Assembly: GCA_965197675.1 (NCBI GenBank)
Contig: OZ240221.1
Coordinates: forward strand, 1,798,001-1,862,000
Length of the DNA: 64,000 nucleotides
From: G965197675 sp965197675
Lineage (GTDB): Bacteria > Chloroflexota > Dehalococcoidia > Plut-88900
Direction of reading: 5' to 3'
Positions 41,795-50,857 of this stretch are shown piece after piece. The notes under the pieces are model-generated. The model was not told the origin of the DNA and ran no database searches. It saw only the letters and a program-made list of their open reading frames with translations. Within the stretch, counting starts at the first letter, position 1; each line of letters opens with the position of its first letter. A program made the position numbers and the translations under genes.

Positions 41795-43486
41795 ATGCTG
41801 ACCTCGACTCAGCCCAAAGGTACGCACCGCCGCTCGCCATTCTCGGTAGCCGAGGATCGGCTCACCACTATCGCATCCGGGATACACCGGACGATTCGAG
41901 TCGCATACAACCAAGAGGCTGAACATTCGGCGAAGGCACTCAAGGACGATCTGATTACGCTCCACCAGATGGCAGGGACCAGTCCCTCGAAACAACTGAT
42001 GAGAGGACTGAGGGTTGCCTGGCATCATCAGAGAACCCTCCAGGCACTACCCGTGCGTCCGTCCCAATTCGATCGGTTTGCGGGGCTTCCGCCGATTGCT
42101 GCCCGGTCGACGGCTACATACGAACCGGAGATGCGCACATGGGCTCGCACTCTCGGCGGCGAGATAGGAGAGTTGGCCGAGATCATCGCTGCAGATTTGG
42201 CAGACCTCAGGGATTCCCTCGAGAAATCCCCTCCATTCATTACAGAGCTCTCTCAGGTAGCTGCCGGGGACGAAGAGGCACTTATCGTTGTTCCCAACGG
42301 CACAGCGGCTCGGGCGCTACTGGACGAACTAGGTGGGGATGTGAAGCACGGCGACGCCGGTCGCTGCGAAGTCGTCTCCATGCGCAGTCTACATCGTATA
42401 GGTACGTGGAGAAGGGTATTCGTCGTTGGAATGCCGCCCCGATGGCACTGGCATCGTCTGGACTCGGGTCTCGCTGCGGAACTGCATCTCCTAGTGTTGG
42501 GAGACGCCGAAGCGGCGCTGAGTTGCCGCTCGCTAGCGGCACTCCATGAAGCTCGGAATAGATGGGCTAGCACCAGCATGAGACGATATGCATGGACACG
42601 ACTCACAGGCGCTACTCCACCGCCGGAGCCCCAGAATCGCATCCAGGTACCTAGCGAACCTGAGGTCGTGGGCGCTCATGAATTCATACCGGAACCGGAC
42701 CCATTTGAGGCATTTGAACCATTGCTTGTCTCAGTCCCTCTATTCGGTGAGGAGGGCCCCAGCGAGACGCTTGCGGCGGAGGGAGAAGATGGTCACTGGC
42801 ATACGGAGGTGGAGGCCGTCGAAGTCAACACAGACTCGGGAATCATTCTCCTACCCGTGGATCGTGCAGTGGATGTCCGGTCGGGCAACAGATTGGATGA
42901 GGTTCGGGCAGATCGATTGGTCCCAGGTATGTTCTTGCTAGTAAACCGCAGCGCTGGAAGGGTCGGTTTGCTCGATGCGGTCGCGGAGCAGCTACGCAGT
43001 CACCGTCCTGACCTATATGCGGCGAATCTGATCATTAGAGACCTACGTGCGTCCATTCGTGAGAGTTTCCTCGGGTCAGGAATGAGCGTGGTTGATCTCT
43101 ACGAGAGGCTCGTCGCTCTGGGTTTCGCCAAGACTTACCAGGCAGCCCGGGGATATGTGGTCGACGGTGGGCCGTTGGCGCCCAGGGACTTGTCGGACCT
43201 AAGGAGACTAAACACGAGTCTAAGCATAGGCTACGATGACCGAAGAGTTACAGAAGTATTCACCGCTGTTCAGAGAGAGCGCACTTTTCGGAGGGCGACT
43301 GGAAGGGCCCTGGCCGCAGCAGCGCGCAGCACGGTCTTGTTGCCTGATGCTGACCTTGTTGACGCCGACACTGGATTGTCTGTGGCGGACCTACAGGAAT
43401 TGATACTTGAAGCAAAGGTTCTTGCAGTACGACGCTGTGAAGCGCCTGTACCCTTGAGCGAAACCGGCCTATTGTTGGGAGCGTGA
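41795..43486 (+). CDS. drmE: DrmE-like protein, C-terminal part
   Basis: 563-residue protein, probably the remaining part of DrmE. A helical middle domain contains ITLHQMAGTSPSKQLMRGLR and WHHQRTLQALPVRPSQFDRF; then EALIVVPNGTAARALLDELG and GTWRRVFVVGMPPRWHWHRL resemble the second RecA-like lobe, without Walker residues. The C-terminal 170 residues include SVVDLYERLVALGFAKTYQA, like a winged helix. DrmE is needed by class-2 DISARM but its activity is not established. The ATG at 41795 has a weak GGGGG site, and the frame continues from the previous gene across a single TGA. DrmA starts four bases after its stop. The assignment rests mostly on context. Confidence 0.6.
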   Translation: MLTSTQPKGTHRRSPFSVAEDRLTTIASGIHRTIRVAYNQEAEHSAKALKDDLITLHQMAGTSPSKQLMRGLRVAWHHQRTLQALPVRPSQFDRFAGLPPIAARSTATYEPEMRTWARTLGGEIGELAEIIAADLADLRDSLEKSPPFITELSQVAAGDEEALIVVPNGTAARALLDELGGDVKHGDAGRCEVVSMRSLHRIGTWRRVFVVGMPPRWHWHRLDSGLAAELHLLVLGDAEAALSCRSLAALHEARNRWASTSMRRYAWTRLTGATPPPEPQNRIQVPSEPEVVGAHEFIPEPDPFEAFEPLLVSVPLFGEEGPSETLAAEGEDGHWHTEVEAVEVNTDSGIILLPVDRAVDVRSGNRLDEVRADRLVPGMFLLVNRSAGRVGLLDAVAEQLRSHRPDLYAANLIIRDLRASIRESFLGSGMSVVDLYERLVALGFAKTYQAARGYVVDGGPLAPRDLSDLRRLNTSLSIGYDDRRVTEVFTAVQRERTFRRATGRALAAAARSTVLLPDADLVDADTGLSVADLQELILEAKVLAVRRCEAPVPLSETGLLLGA

Positions 43487-43490
43487 GAGC

Positions 43491-46400
43491 ATGATGTCTA
43501 TTGTTCAAGACCACGAAGAACGTTTCTTGGGATGGCTTCTTGAGAATGTAATACGAGAGGCGCGAGGTGATCTTTATCGGCGGCTGACGGTTGGCCCAGA
43601 GGGTAGATTTTGGCTTGGTCGCCTCGCTCCCGAAATCGTTGTACAGCAGAGCCCCCTCGGCGAACGGGCAGAGCGCCTTTTCCCTTGTGCCCTAGGGATT
43701 CGAGTGAGACCGTCCGAACTTGATGGCCGTACCCTACACTGCACCGTCCGTTTGACTGGTTGGAGAGAGATCGCAGACCACAGCGATGGCCCAGACGACG
43801 ATAAGTGGGAAAAGACCGCGCCTGTGGAAGTCATGGTGTACCTCCAGGCCCCAAAGCGACCGGACGAAGTATCGAGGGCCGGCAGAACGGAGATCGCTCA
43901 GGCATTCACGACTGCTTCCGCGGCCGGCCTCGCAGCTGAAGTTCAGGCCGAGATCGAAATCGGTCAGCAAGGCCCCGAGCTAGTGGTTACTGTCGTCAAC
44001 GTCTCCCCTGAAGAGATTCAAGGACTCGACACCAACCTGTACGAGGTTGGACTTTCGGTAGACGTAGGCCCCACCATCCCGTTTCAGCTTGATGCGCTTC
44101 CAGACTCATTCAGGTACGACCGCCTTGTGGATGCATATGGCGTAAACGGCGGAATTGACCGGAGGCTTGCTACCAATGTCTTCTCAACGTCCGATTACAC
44201 GCACCAGAACCAATACAGGCCTTCCTATTGGGACCACGCATCGACTCTTGGTCAGCCCGACCTGACATTTGTTGGGTTATCCAGAGATCCAATGCCGAAT
44301 CTACAATCCCTACTGGCCGCGTTGGAGAGGTGGACCGAGCAGAATTGGGATATCAGGCAATTGGACGTGCGTGCAGACCAGGAGAATTGGTCATCCGGGA
44401 TGAGGGAAGAAGCTCAATCCGAAGCCGACCGTGCGTACCAAGAAGTCGACCGCCTGCGTGCTGGAGTTAGGTTGTTGGAGGCCAATAGTGAGTTGCGTCG
44501 TGCATTTCAACTAGCAAACGAAGCCTTCGCCAACACGGTCTCCATCGACTATGACTCATGGCGACCATTCCAGTTGGGCTTCGTCCTTGCCAACATTGCT
44601 TCACTATCTCCCGAGACTGCTGAGCAGGAGAGGCAAATTCTGGACACACTCTGGTTTGCTACAGGCGGAGGGAAAACAGAGACCTACCTTCTCTTCACGG
44701 TGACAGCAGCCTTCTTTGACAGGCTACGGGGCAAAAACTACGGCATCTCTTCATGGGGTAGGTTCCCTCTAAGGATGCTATCTCTCCAACAAACCCAACG
44801 GTTCGCCGACGTCCTCGCTGCAGCCGAACTGGTAAGGGGACGCGAGGAGCTTCAAGGCGATGGTTTTTCCCTCGGCTTCTTCGTTGGTGGGGCTGGTAGT
44901 CCGAATCGCATCGTAAGGCAAGGAGACAATGGCTCTGTGAGTGACGTAACCAACACCGAATTGGGTGAATCTGAGGTCCGAGGCAGATATCAGATTCTGA
45001 TTCACTGTCCATTCTGCGCAGCGCCAAACCCTGATGTCCTGTTCGATGAGGCCATGTGGGCACTCCAACACCACTGCACTAATCCCAGTTGTCCTTGGGG
45101 GCAGCAAGCTCTTCCGTTTTTCATCGTCGATAACGAGATCTACCGATGGCTTCCTACCGTTGTCCTCGGAACCTTGGACAAGGCCGCCAATGTCTCAAGA
45201 CAGGCAGCGATGCGTGGTTTCTACGGACCACCGGCAGGGTACTGCCCTGTCCCTGGCCATGGCTTCACGTATGCCCCACGAAGCCACTCACCACACGGGT
45301 GTCTGTATCCAGGGTGCCATGAACTACCCCTGAGCTTGCCACAAGCGCAGGACCTGTTCGGACCTACGGTCCGCATGCAGGACGAGTTGCACCTTTTGAG
45401 AGATAGCCTAGGTTCTATCGATTCTCACTATGAGTCACTACTGGATGACCTTCAGACCTACTGGGGTAGCCGACCAAAGCTCATAGCATCTTCAGCTACA
45501 CTTGCGGGACACTCGCAACAAGCCCAAGCCCTGTATCGCCGCGAGGGTCGCATGTTCCCGATTCCAGGGCCACAGGCAACGCGCTCGTTCTGGGTCCAAG
45601 ACTCAAGTCGCCTAGCACGGCTGTACATTGGGCTCGCTCCTCAAGGCGTGACGCTTGAGTACGCCAACGACCAACTCACGACAACCTTGCAGGAATCAGT
45701 GAGGCGAGCCCTTAGAGAACCAGGCGAGGTAGCCGTGGAAGCCGGCATTCCCGAGCAGGCTATTGAAAGCCTAGTTGCAGCCTACGGGATTGGAGTCGTA
45801 TATGGCTCCACTCTCAAGGACGTCGAGGCAGCAGCCCGGTCCTTTGAGGCTCAGATACCGCTTGAAGACCTCAATTCCGAGACCCTGACCGGGAGAACTC
45901 CCTTGGATGACGTCAGGACCATCATTGAGCGTGTCAAAAGCCCCGAAGAAGCATTTCCGGATCGAATTCACCTTATAGCTGCGTCGTCCATGCTGTCCCA
46001 CGGCGTCGACTTGGATAGATTGAACGTAATGGTCATGCTGGGTCTCCCTTTGGCGACGGCTGAATTCATCCAAACAACCGCAAGAGTAGGCAGAAGGCAC
46101 CCCGGGCTCGTCTTCGTAATGCACAAGATTGGACGGGAGCGCGATGCGGCAGTCTTCAAAATGTTCCCATCGTTCATCCAACACATGGACCGCCTCGTTG
46201 ATCCCGTTCCGATTACCTCTAAAAGTAGGCGGGTGCTGGAACTAACTTTCTCAGGTCTAGAAATGGGCCGAATCCAGGGAGTCCATGAGCCTGCTGCCCT
46301 GGCGAGAGGGCTGAGGCAATTGACCACAGTCCGTGGGTTGAGGCAGGCGTTCACTCAGCTTCAAATCAATGAGTCAGATGAACTACACGCCATGATCCGC

Positions 46401-46598
46401 TCACTTGGATTTGAGGGAGCCCTAGACTCCAAGCTGCGCCAGGATATAGAGCAGTACTTCCGGGAGTTCTACCGTGCCTTGAACGATCCAACAGAGAGCG
46501 CCCAGTGGCCATCGGACCTCTTTCCTGGCGGAGGACCAATGCTGTCGCTGAGAGATGTGGAGAAGCAAATTCCCGTCTATTCCCGAGGTGGTCGATGA
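43491..46598 (+). CDS. drmA: DISARM DrmA-like helicase
   Basis: Large superfamily-2-like helicase, 1035 residues. Walker A is WFATGGGKTETYLLF (about residue 390), a zinc-binding block follows (CPFCAAPNPD and CTNPSCPWG, about 505-535), then MQDELHLLRD as a DExH box, SSATLAGHS as motif III, and the C-terminal helicase part with AASSMLSHGVDLDRLNVMVM and TARVGRRHPG (motifs V-VI). This order and the zinc block inside are typical of DrmA, which with DrmB forms the DISARM core that loads on incoming phage DNA with single-stranded ends. Start ATG 43491 is followed by another ATG; four bases after drmE. Overlaps DrmB by four bases (ATGA). All motor motifs seem intact. Confidence 0.88.
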   Translation: MMSIVQDHEERFLGWLLENVIREARGDLYRRLTVGPEGRFWLGRLAPEIVVQQSPLGERAERLFPCALGIRVRPSELDGRTLHCTVRLTGWREIADHSDGPDDDKWEKTAPVEVMVYLQAPKRPDEVSRAGRTEIAQAFTTASAAGLAAEVQAEIEIGQQGPELVVTVVNVSPEEIQGLDTNLYEVGLSVDVGPTIPFQLDALPDSFRYDRLVDAYGVNGGIDRRLATNVFSTSDYTHQNQYRPSYWDHASTLGQPDLTFVGLSRDPMPNLQSLLAALERWTEQNWDIRQLDVRADQENWSSGMREEAQSEADRAYQEVDRLRAGVRLLEANSELRRAFQLANEAFANTVSIDYDSWRPFQLGFVLANIASLSPETAEQERQILDTLWFATGGGKTETYLLFTVTAAFFDRLRGKNYGISSWGRFPLRMLSLQQTQRFADVLAAAELVRGREELQGDGFSLGFFVGGAGSPNRIVRQGDNGSVSDVTNTELGESEVRGRYQILIHCPFCAAPNPDVLFDEAMWALQHHCTNPSCPWGQQALPFFIVDNEIYRWLPTVVLGTLDKAANVSRQAAMRGFYGPPAGYCPVPGHGFTYAPRSHSPHGCLYPGCHELPLSLPQAQDLFGPTVRMQDELHLLRDSLGSIDSHYESLLDDLQTYWGSRPKLIASSATLAGHSQQAQALYRREGRMFPIPGPQATRSFWVQDSSRLARLYIGLAPQGVTLEYANDQLTTTLQESVRRALREPGEVAVEAGIPEQAIESLVAAYGIGVVYGSTLKDVEAAARSFEAQIPLEDLNSETLTGRTPLDDVRTIIERVKSPEEAFPDRIHLIAASSMLSHGVDLDRLNVMVMLGLPLATAEFIQTTARVGRRHPGLVFVMHKIGRERDAAVFKMFPSFIQHMDRLVDPVPITSKSRRVLELTFSGLEMGRIQGVHEPAALARGLRQLTTVRGLRQAFTQLQINESDELHAMIRSLGFEGALDSKLRQDIEQYFREFYRALNDPTESAQWPSDLFPGGGPMLSLRDVEKQIPVYSRGGR

Positions 46599-48304
46599 GA
46601 GTCGAGCGAGGAGCTTCCCAGATTCTATTCGGACTGTTGCCGGCTCAGACCGTCGACCTAGAAGGGGGCGTGTGGCAGGTAAGTCGTTGGGCTGACCCGG
46701 TACGTATTCCGATTGACCAGGCGACTGTACGAGACGCGCTCATCCAGGCAATCGCCCCGTGGCAAGCATCCCAGAATGATGGTGGCGTGTCAGCCGAGTT
46801 ATACGGGCAAGCTCCGATTCAGGTCGTGGCGGTCAACGAGGATCGCGGCGTAGTAGTAGAACCGTTCCCAAAGCAATGGCGCTGTCGGCAATGCAATCGT
46901 ATTGCAACTTCGTCGAGCCAGCCTTGCCAATGTGGGTCCGGGAGATTCGCCCAGATGCAGTTCGTCGCCTTCCACAAGTGCGGCCGCATACAAGAACCAC
47001 GGCTTCAACGATGCCCAACACACCGCCAAGTTGCCGTGCGACTCCCTGGAACAGCTGCCGCACGCGAGCTCTATTTCTTTTGCCCGATCTGCGACCGACG
47101 ACTCTCCAACGGGTTCCCATTCCAACCCTGTGAGTGCGGAAGGCAAGAGGGAATGACCCGGAACGTGCACCGCGCTGGAACAGTGTTTGCGCCCCATTTC
47201 ACGGTCTTGGTGAACCCCCCTGACCCCGCCGAGGCAGCGAGACTTAGAGCGACTGGCGGAGGTGCTCGGGCACTCGACTGGGTATTGGATGGATTGGGAG
47301 GTGTCGGACCTGGCGAGGGACAGCAAACTGTGCAGGGCTTTGAAGAGGCTTTGCTTCGGCAGGGTTTGTCACCCGATTTCGCAAGGGAGATGGCTCAACG
47401 TGCTCTTGAACGCGGAGAAGTGGAGCACGGTGCCACCGACACGCCTCTAGACCTCCCCAGCAACGTGCGCATCCGGGCGCAGGAGGAGGCCATTAGCCTG
47501 TCTTCAGCACTTGAGAAGGGGCGCGTTCGTGTTCAAGACATGGTTGACGACTCGGAACCTCCGCTGAGGACGCTCTATGAGTCAGCTTATCGTAGTCGAA
47601 CCGTTCGCGCTGGTCTTGCCAACGTAGAACTTCTGACCGACTTCCCGGTAACCACCTTGGCCTTCGGTTTTACGCGGGAAGGTCGGGACCCCGCGACTTC
47701 TACACTTGTGCCCTTCAGAGAACGTGGGGTAATTCAGGCCTACGGTCTACAGACTCACACCGAAGCGCTCCTCTTTCAACTTGATCCTGTCCTAGTTGCC
47801 AACCATCTTCGCAGGCGTGGTTTTCAGGTGCCACAGACCACAGATGCAAGAACGGCAAGAGTCGAGTTGCTGCGAACAATGGAGATCCCACGTCCCACCG
47901 ACGAACTCTCCCAACCTTTGGGTTCCGCAGTGGTTACGCTACTCCATTCTTATGGACACCGGCTCATTCGTTCTCTAGCTGCTGCTGCTGGAATCGAGCG
48001 AGACGGATTGTCGGAATACCTACTGCCTCATCACCTTTCGGTGATCGTCTACGCGGCATCCAGAGGAGAGTTTGTCTTGGGAGGACTTCAGTCGGTCTTT
48101 GAGACAGGCCTGGATACCGTTTTGAATCTGTTTGTTCACGGTGAATCTCGCTGCCCTCTGGACCCCGGCTGCCGAGCAGGTGGTGGTGCGTGTATGGCTT
48201 GTATCCACCTTGGTGAACCATCTTGTCGATGGTTCAACCGCTTCCTCGACCGCAGGGTGCTGTTCGGGGAAGACGGATTCTTATCCGAGGCGACTGATGC
48301 ATGA
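46595..48304 (+). CDS. drmB: DISARM DrmB (DUF1998) protein
   Basis: 569-residue partner of DrmA. Cys-rich segments suggest zinc: CRQCNRIATSSSQPCQCG and CPICDRRLSNGFPFQPCECG (about 120-220). The C-terminal DUF1998 part ends SRCPLDPGCRAGGGACMACI and HLGEPSCRWFNRFLDR, the Cys cluster that defines that family. In the known DISARM complex DrmB binds DrmA and helps hold the DNA. The start is placed at 46595, overlapping drmA's stop in ATGA with GAGGTGG ahead; a frame upstream to 46505 overlaps drmA more and is unlikely. drmC's start overlaps the end by eight bases. Confidence 0.88.
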   Translation: MRVERGASQILFGLLPAQTVDLEGGVWQVSRWADPVRIPIDQATVRDALIQAIAPWQASQNDGGVSAELYGQAPIQVVAVNEDRGVVVEPFPKQWRCRQCNRIATSSSQPCQCGSGRFAQMQFVAFHKCGRIQEPRLQRCPTHRQVAVRLPGTAAARELYFFCPICDRRLSNGFPFQPCECGRQEGMTRNVHRAGTVFAPHFTVLVNPPDPAEAARLRATGGGARALDWVLDGLGGVGPGEGQQTVQGFEEALLRQGLSPDFAREMAQRALERGEVEHGATDTPLDLPSNVRIRAQEEAISLSSALEKGRVRVQDMVDDSEPPLRTLYESAYRSRTVRAGLANVELLTDFPVTTLAFGFTREGRDPATSTLVPFRERGVIQAYGLQTHTEALLFQLDPVLVANHLRRRGFQVPQTTDARTARVELLRTMEIPRPTDELSQPLGSAVVTLLHSYGHRLIRSLAAAAGIERDGLSEYLLPHHLSVIVYAASRGEFVLGGLQSVFETGLDTVLNLFVHGESRCPLDPGCRAGGGACMACIHLGEPSCRWFNRFLDRRVLFGEDGFLSEATDA

Positions 48305-49043
48305 TTCCGAGCTATTCGGCGGTGTGCTCTACAACGCAACGGATGTCGTCGCAGCAGCAGTCGTATTGGCTAAGCTGCTCAAGAAGCCCACAACTGACCA
48401 TGCAATCGCCATTCATGCAGGCCTAGATCCCACTTTAGTCGATTCGCTTCGGGTGCTGAAACTTTCGGACTCAGATGCCATCGACCATGCTTGTGCGTTG
48501 GGGGCTGCTTGGGTTTCCGGGCGGAGATCTATTCCTACAGGACACACGTGGGAAGCGGTTGCCAGCCTTCCTGCTCATATGCCCTTGCTTGATCGTCTTC
48601 ACAGAACCACTGCCGAGACTCTAATTGGGCTGGTCAATGGGGCTGAGACAAGGCTACGTCTCGCAGCTCCGTACATGGACGAGCAAGGAGTAGGCTACCT
48701 TGCCGAAAGCATTGTCGCAGCAACGTTGAGACAGGTAGCAATCGAACTAATCCGACCGGCGCAAGGGAAACGAGAGCACGCGTCCATCGCTTCTCTCCAC
48801 CATTCCGTACGGAAGAAGGGAGACCTCACCCGCTTTACGCTGCTCGACACCATCGAAGGAGGACCATTCCCTCATCTGAAGGTCATGACGGTGGATGGGG
48901 TAGCAGCATACGTAGGCAGCGCAAACTTGACCGCTGCCGCGCTTGAAGGGCGCAACCTAGAACTAGGTGTACTCATACACGGAAAGCAGGTTGAGGCAAT
49001 TGACGAGTTCTTGGACATGTATACAGGAAGGGGCACTTCGTAG
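48297..49043 (+). CDS. drmC: DISARM DrmC (phospholipase D-like) nuclease
   Basis: 248-residue PLD-superfamily protein. A single HKD motif is visible in HLKVMTVDGVAAYVGSANLT (residues about 200-220), with N-terminal helices HAIAIHAGLDPTLVD and RLAAPYMDEQGVGYLAESI, the first strand of the fold. PLD nucleases with one HKD dimerise to make an active site, so nuclease activity is plausible; in other DISARM systems DrmC is partly dispensable. The start ATG overlaps the end of drmB, with coupled translation. Length fits DrmC. After its stop there are 150 bases to the next gene with one small, doubtful frame. Confidence 0.85.
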   Translation: MHDSELFGGVLYNATDVVAAAVVLAKLLKKPTTDHAIAIHAGLDPTLVDSLRVLKLSDSDAIDHACALGAAWVSGRRSIPTGHTWEAVASLPAHMPLLDRLHRTTAETLIGLVNGAETRLRLAAPYMDEQGVGYLAESIVAATLRQVAIELIRPAQGKREHASIASLHHSVRKKGDLTRFTLLDTIEGGPFPHLKVMTVDGVAAYVGSANLTAAALEGRNLELGVLIHGKQVEAIDEFLDMYTGRGTS

Positions 49044-49199
49044 ACGGCGAACGACGCCGTGTCCCCTAGTGGTGGACAGTGGGTCAGCGTTGCTCAGTCC
49101 TGAGCAAGTAGTTATCGGCGGAGTGGAGCAGAAGGCGCACTACTCCTTGGTCACGAAAGATGACGCCAGGAAGCAGCCCAAGCGAGGGAGTGTCTGATA

Positions 49200-50399
49200 G
49201 TGCGAAGCTTCACATATGCAGAATTGCCGGGTGCTGATCTGATCGTCGACGCCGTTTACGAAGGTGAGCACGGGGGACAATTGTCGGGTGAAGCATTGTC
49301 CCACCTACTCCCTGGCGTCGGCAACCAAGGTGGCTTTCGATCGTCCGGCCGTGGTGTAGACAAGAGATTCGTAGTTCTCTTCACGAGTGGAGAGGATAAG
49401 GACTGGCCGGATCTCCTGGACACGAGCACAGGACGCTTCATATATTACGGCGACAACAAAAGACCTGGACATGAACTACACGTAACTCAACGCAGAGGCA
49501 ACAGAATTCTCCGCCACGTTTTCGATCTGCTCCACGATAGTCCTCCCCAGCGACATAGGATTCCTCCCTTTCTGATCTTTGAGAAGTACTGGACTAATGT
49601 CAGCGCTCGCTCCTTCCAGTTCAGGGGATTGGCAGCTCCAGGATTCACGGGGGTGCCAACGACAGAAGACTTGGTCGCCATTTGGAAAACAACAGATGGT
49701 CAGAGGTTTCAGAATTATCGTGCCGTCTTCACCATACTAGATGCTCCTCAGATAAGCAGAGCATGGATAGACGATCTTAAGAAGGGAACACCTGACTCTC
49801 CTCATGCACCGGATGCCTGGCAGGAGTGGGTCGCAAGAGGAGATTACAGAGTCTTGGCTGCCGAGAGTACGGCGGTCGTCCGTCGTCAAGAGGCGCAATT
49901 GCCGAATACAGAGACGAAGGCCGCCATTCTTGAAACCGTGTGGCAACACTTCAAAGACGCGCCCCGTAGCTTTGAGAGGTTTGCCGCCCGACTGTTCACA
50001 ATGCATGACCCTAGAGTCGTCATCGATGAGGTCACACGCTATGTTGGCGATGGAGGACGGGACGCTGTCGGTAGGTACTTACTAGGCCTCAGCGACGATC
50101 CGGTCTATGTCGAGTTCTCACTTGAAGCGAAGTGCTATCGACCGCCATTGAACGGCCAGGTTGCTAACAGCGTCGGTGTGAAAGACGTGTCTCGTCTGAT
50201 TTCGCGCATCCGTCATAGACAGTTCGGCGTTCTGGTAACGACGTCGGTAGTAGCGCGTCAGGCTTATGAAGAAGTGCGCGAGGACCGCCATCCCATCATC
50301 TTCATTTGTGGCAAAGATATCGCCGATATATTGACAATCAGAGGATTGAACACTCCCACGTTGGTTAAGGAGATGTTGGCGAACGAGTTTCCGTCATGA
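49200..50399 (+). CDS. AspBHI-like modification-dependent restriction endonuclease
   Basis: 399-residue nuclease. The N-terminal half matches the AspBHI N-terminal recognition domain: LPGADLIVDAVYEGEHGG, LLPGVGNQGGF, FTSGEDKDWPDLLDTSTGRF, YYGDNKRPGHELHVTQRRGN. The C-terminal half is an Mrr-type catalytic domain: GGRDAVGRYLLG with Asp, VEFSLEAKCYRPP with the E-x-K pair, then GVKDVSRLISRIRHRQFG and VLVTTS. Relatives cut DNA with 5-methylcytosine in a particular context. It follows drmC in the same direction and may belong to the same transcript. A 5mC-cutting enzyme beside a 5mC methyltransferase must recognise a different context. GTG start at 49200; last gene of the tRNA-Ile island. Confidence 0.82.
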   Translation: MRSFTYAELPGADLIVDAVYEGEHGGQLSGEALSHLLPGVGNQGGFRSSGRGVDKRFVVLFTSGEDKDWPDLLDTSTGRFIYYGDNKRPGHELHVTQRRGNRILRHVFDLLHDSPPQRHRIPPFLIFEKYWTNVSARSFQFRGLAAPGFTGVPTTEDLVAIWKTTDGQRFQNYRAVFTILDAPQISRAWIDDLKKGTPDSPHAPDAWQEWVARGDYRVLAAESTAVVRRQEAQLPNTETKAAILETVWQHFKDAPRSFERFAARLFTMHDPRVVIDEVTRYVGDGGRDAVGRYLLGLSDDPVYVEFSLEAKCYRPPLNGQVANSVGVKDVSRLISRIRHRQFGVLVTTSVVARQAYEEVREDRHPIIFICGKDIADILTIRGLNTPTLVKEMLANEFPS

Positions 50400-50682
50400 G
50401 AGGAACAGAAATCGCTAGCGATGCATATGCGGAGTACCTGTAAGGCGAAAAGCTCGACCACCCTGATACGTAGCAAGCCATGAGTTGGAGCGGGAGGAGT
50501 TGGTATCCGGTGTGAGTGGGTGTGAACTAAGCGCCAACACGGTTGCTGGAGGACCGCAAAGCCGAGGCCTGCCTGTGGGGCGAGTGGAAGTGCACGTGAC
50601 CTGAGAACGGCAGCTCAAGCCAAACCGTGGGCGGCACTCTAGTAATCTAGTAAGCTTATAGAGCCAGCCACAATTCAAAGAT

Positions 50683-50700
50683 GGTTCTGCCTACCGTCAA
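50683..50700 (-). repeat. Inverted terminal repeat, right copy
   Basis: GGTTCTGCCTACCGTCAA, complement of the left copy at 34215-34232 with one mismatch. Confidence 0.55.
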
Positions 50701-50704
50701 CTTA

Positions 50705-50713
50705 GGCCCACCA
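50705..50713 (+). repeat. Right direct repeat (candidate attR core)
   Basis: GGCCCACCA, identical to the tRNA-Ile 3' end at 34203-34211 in the same orientation. The region between the two copies is 16.5 kb. Confidence 0.5.
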
Positions 50714-50857
50714 GACTTGACGAAATCAAGAACTTTCACGCTGCGGTTCACTCTGGACCTCTAGTCGGCGTGCTGGACTTCCCCCCTCAACCGATGGGAT
50801 ACTCTCTATGAGTTTCCACTGCCGTTCAACTACGGATTTGCAGGTTCATTGAGTAGT

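Larger units (their letters stand above)
50681..50764 (+). pseudogene. C-terminal tail remnant of a serine recombinase
   Basis: 27 codons, MVLPTVNLGPPDLTKSRTF then TLRFTLDL and stop, closely matching the end of the truncated recombinase at 58564-58614 (SPPRLTKSRTFTLTLTLDL) and, in its first part, the end of the intact recombinase (VLSTVKYGGP). The body of the recombinase is absent. It lies at the island's right edge. Confidence 0.65.
50400..50857 (+). other. Non-coding right boundary of the tRNA-Ile island
   Basis: Contains the right inverted repeat (50683-50700), the right copy of GGCCCACCA (50705-50713) and a recombinase 3' tail fragment. The first 280 bases show no gene. A weak promoter area for the methyltransferase may lie at the end; none is clear. 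Confidence 0.5.

Noticed and set aside
48967..49197. Small open frame after drmC (76 codons)
   Set aside because: Overlaps drmC in another frame, has no ribosome site for its unique part and no family features; the unique 40 codons could be chance.
50415..50678. 87-codon minus-strand frame at the island boundary
   Set aside because: No family or ribosome site; region is better explained by recombinase remnants.
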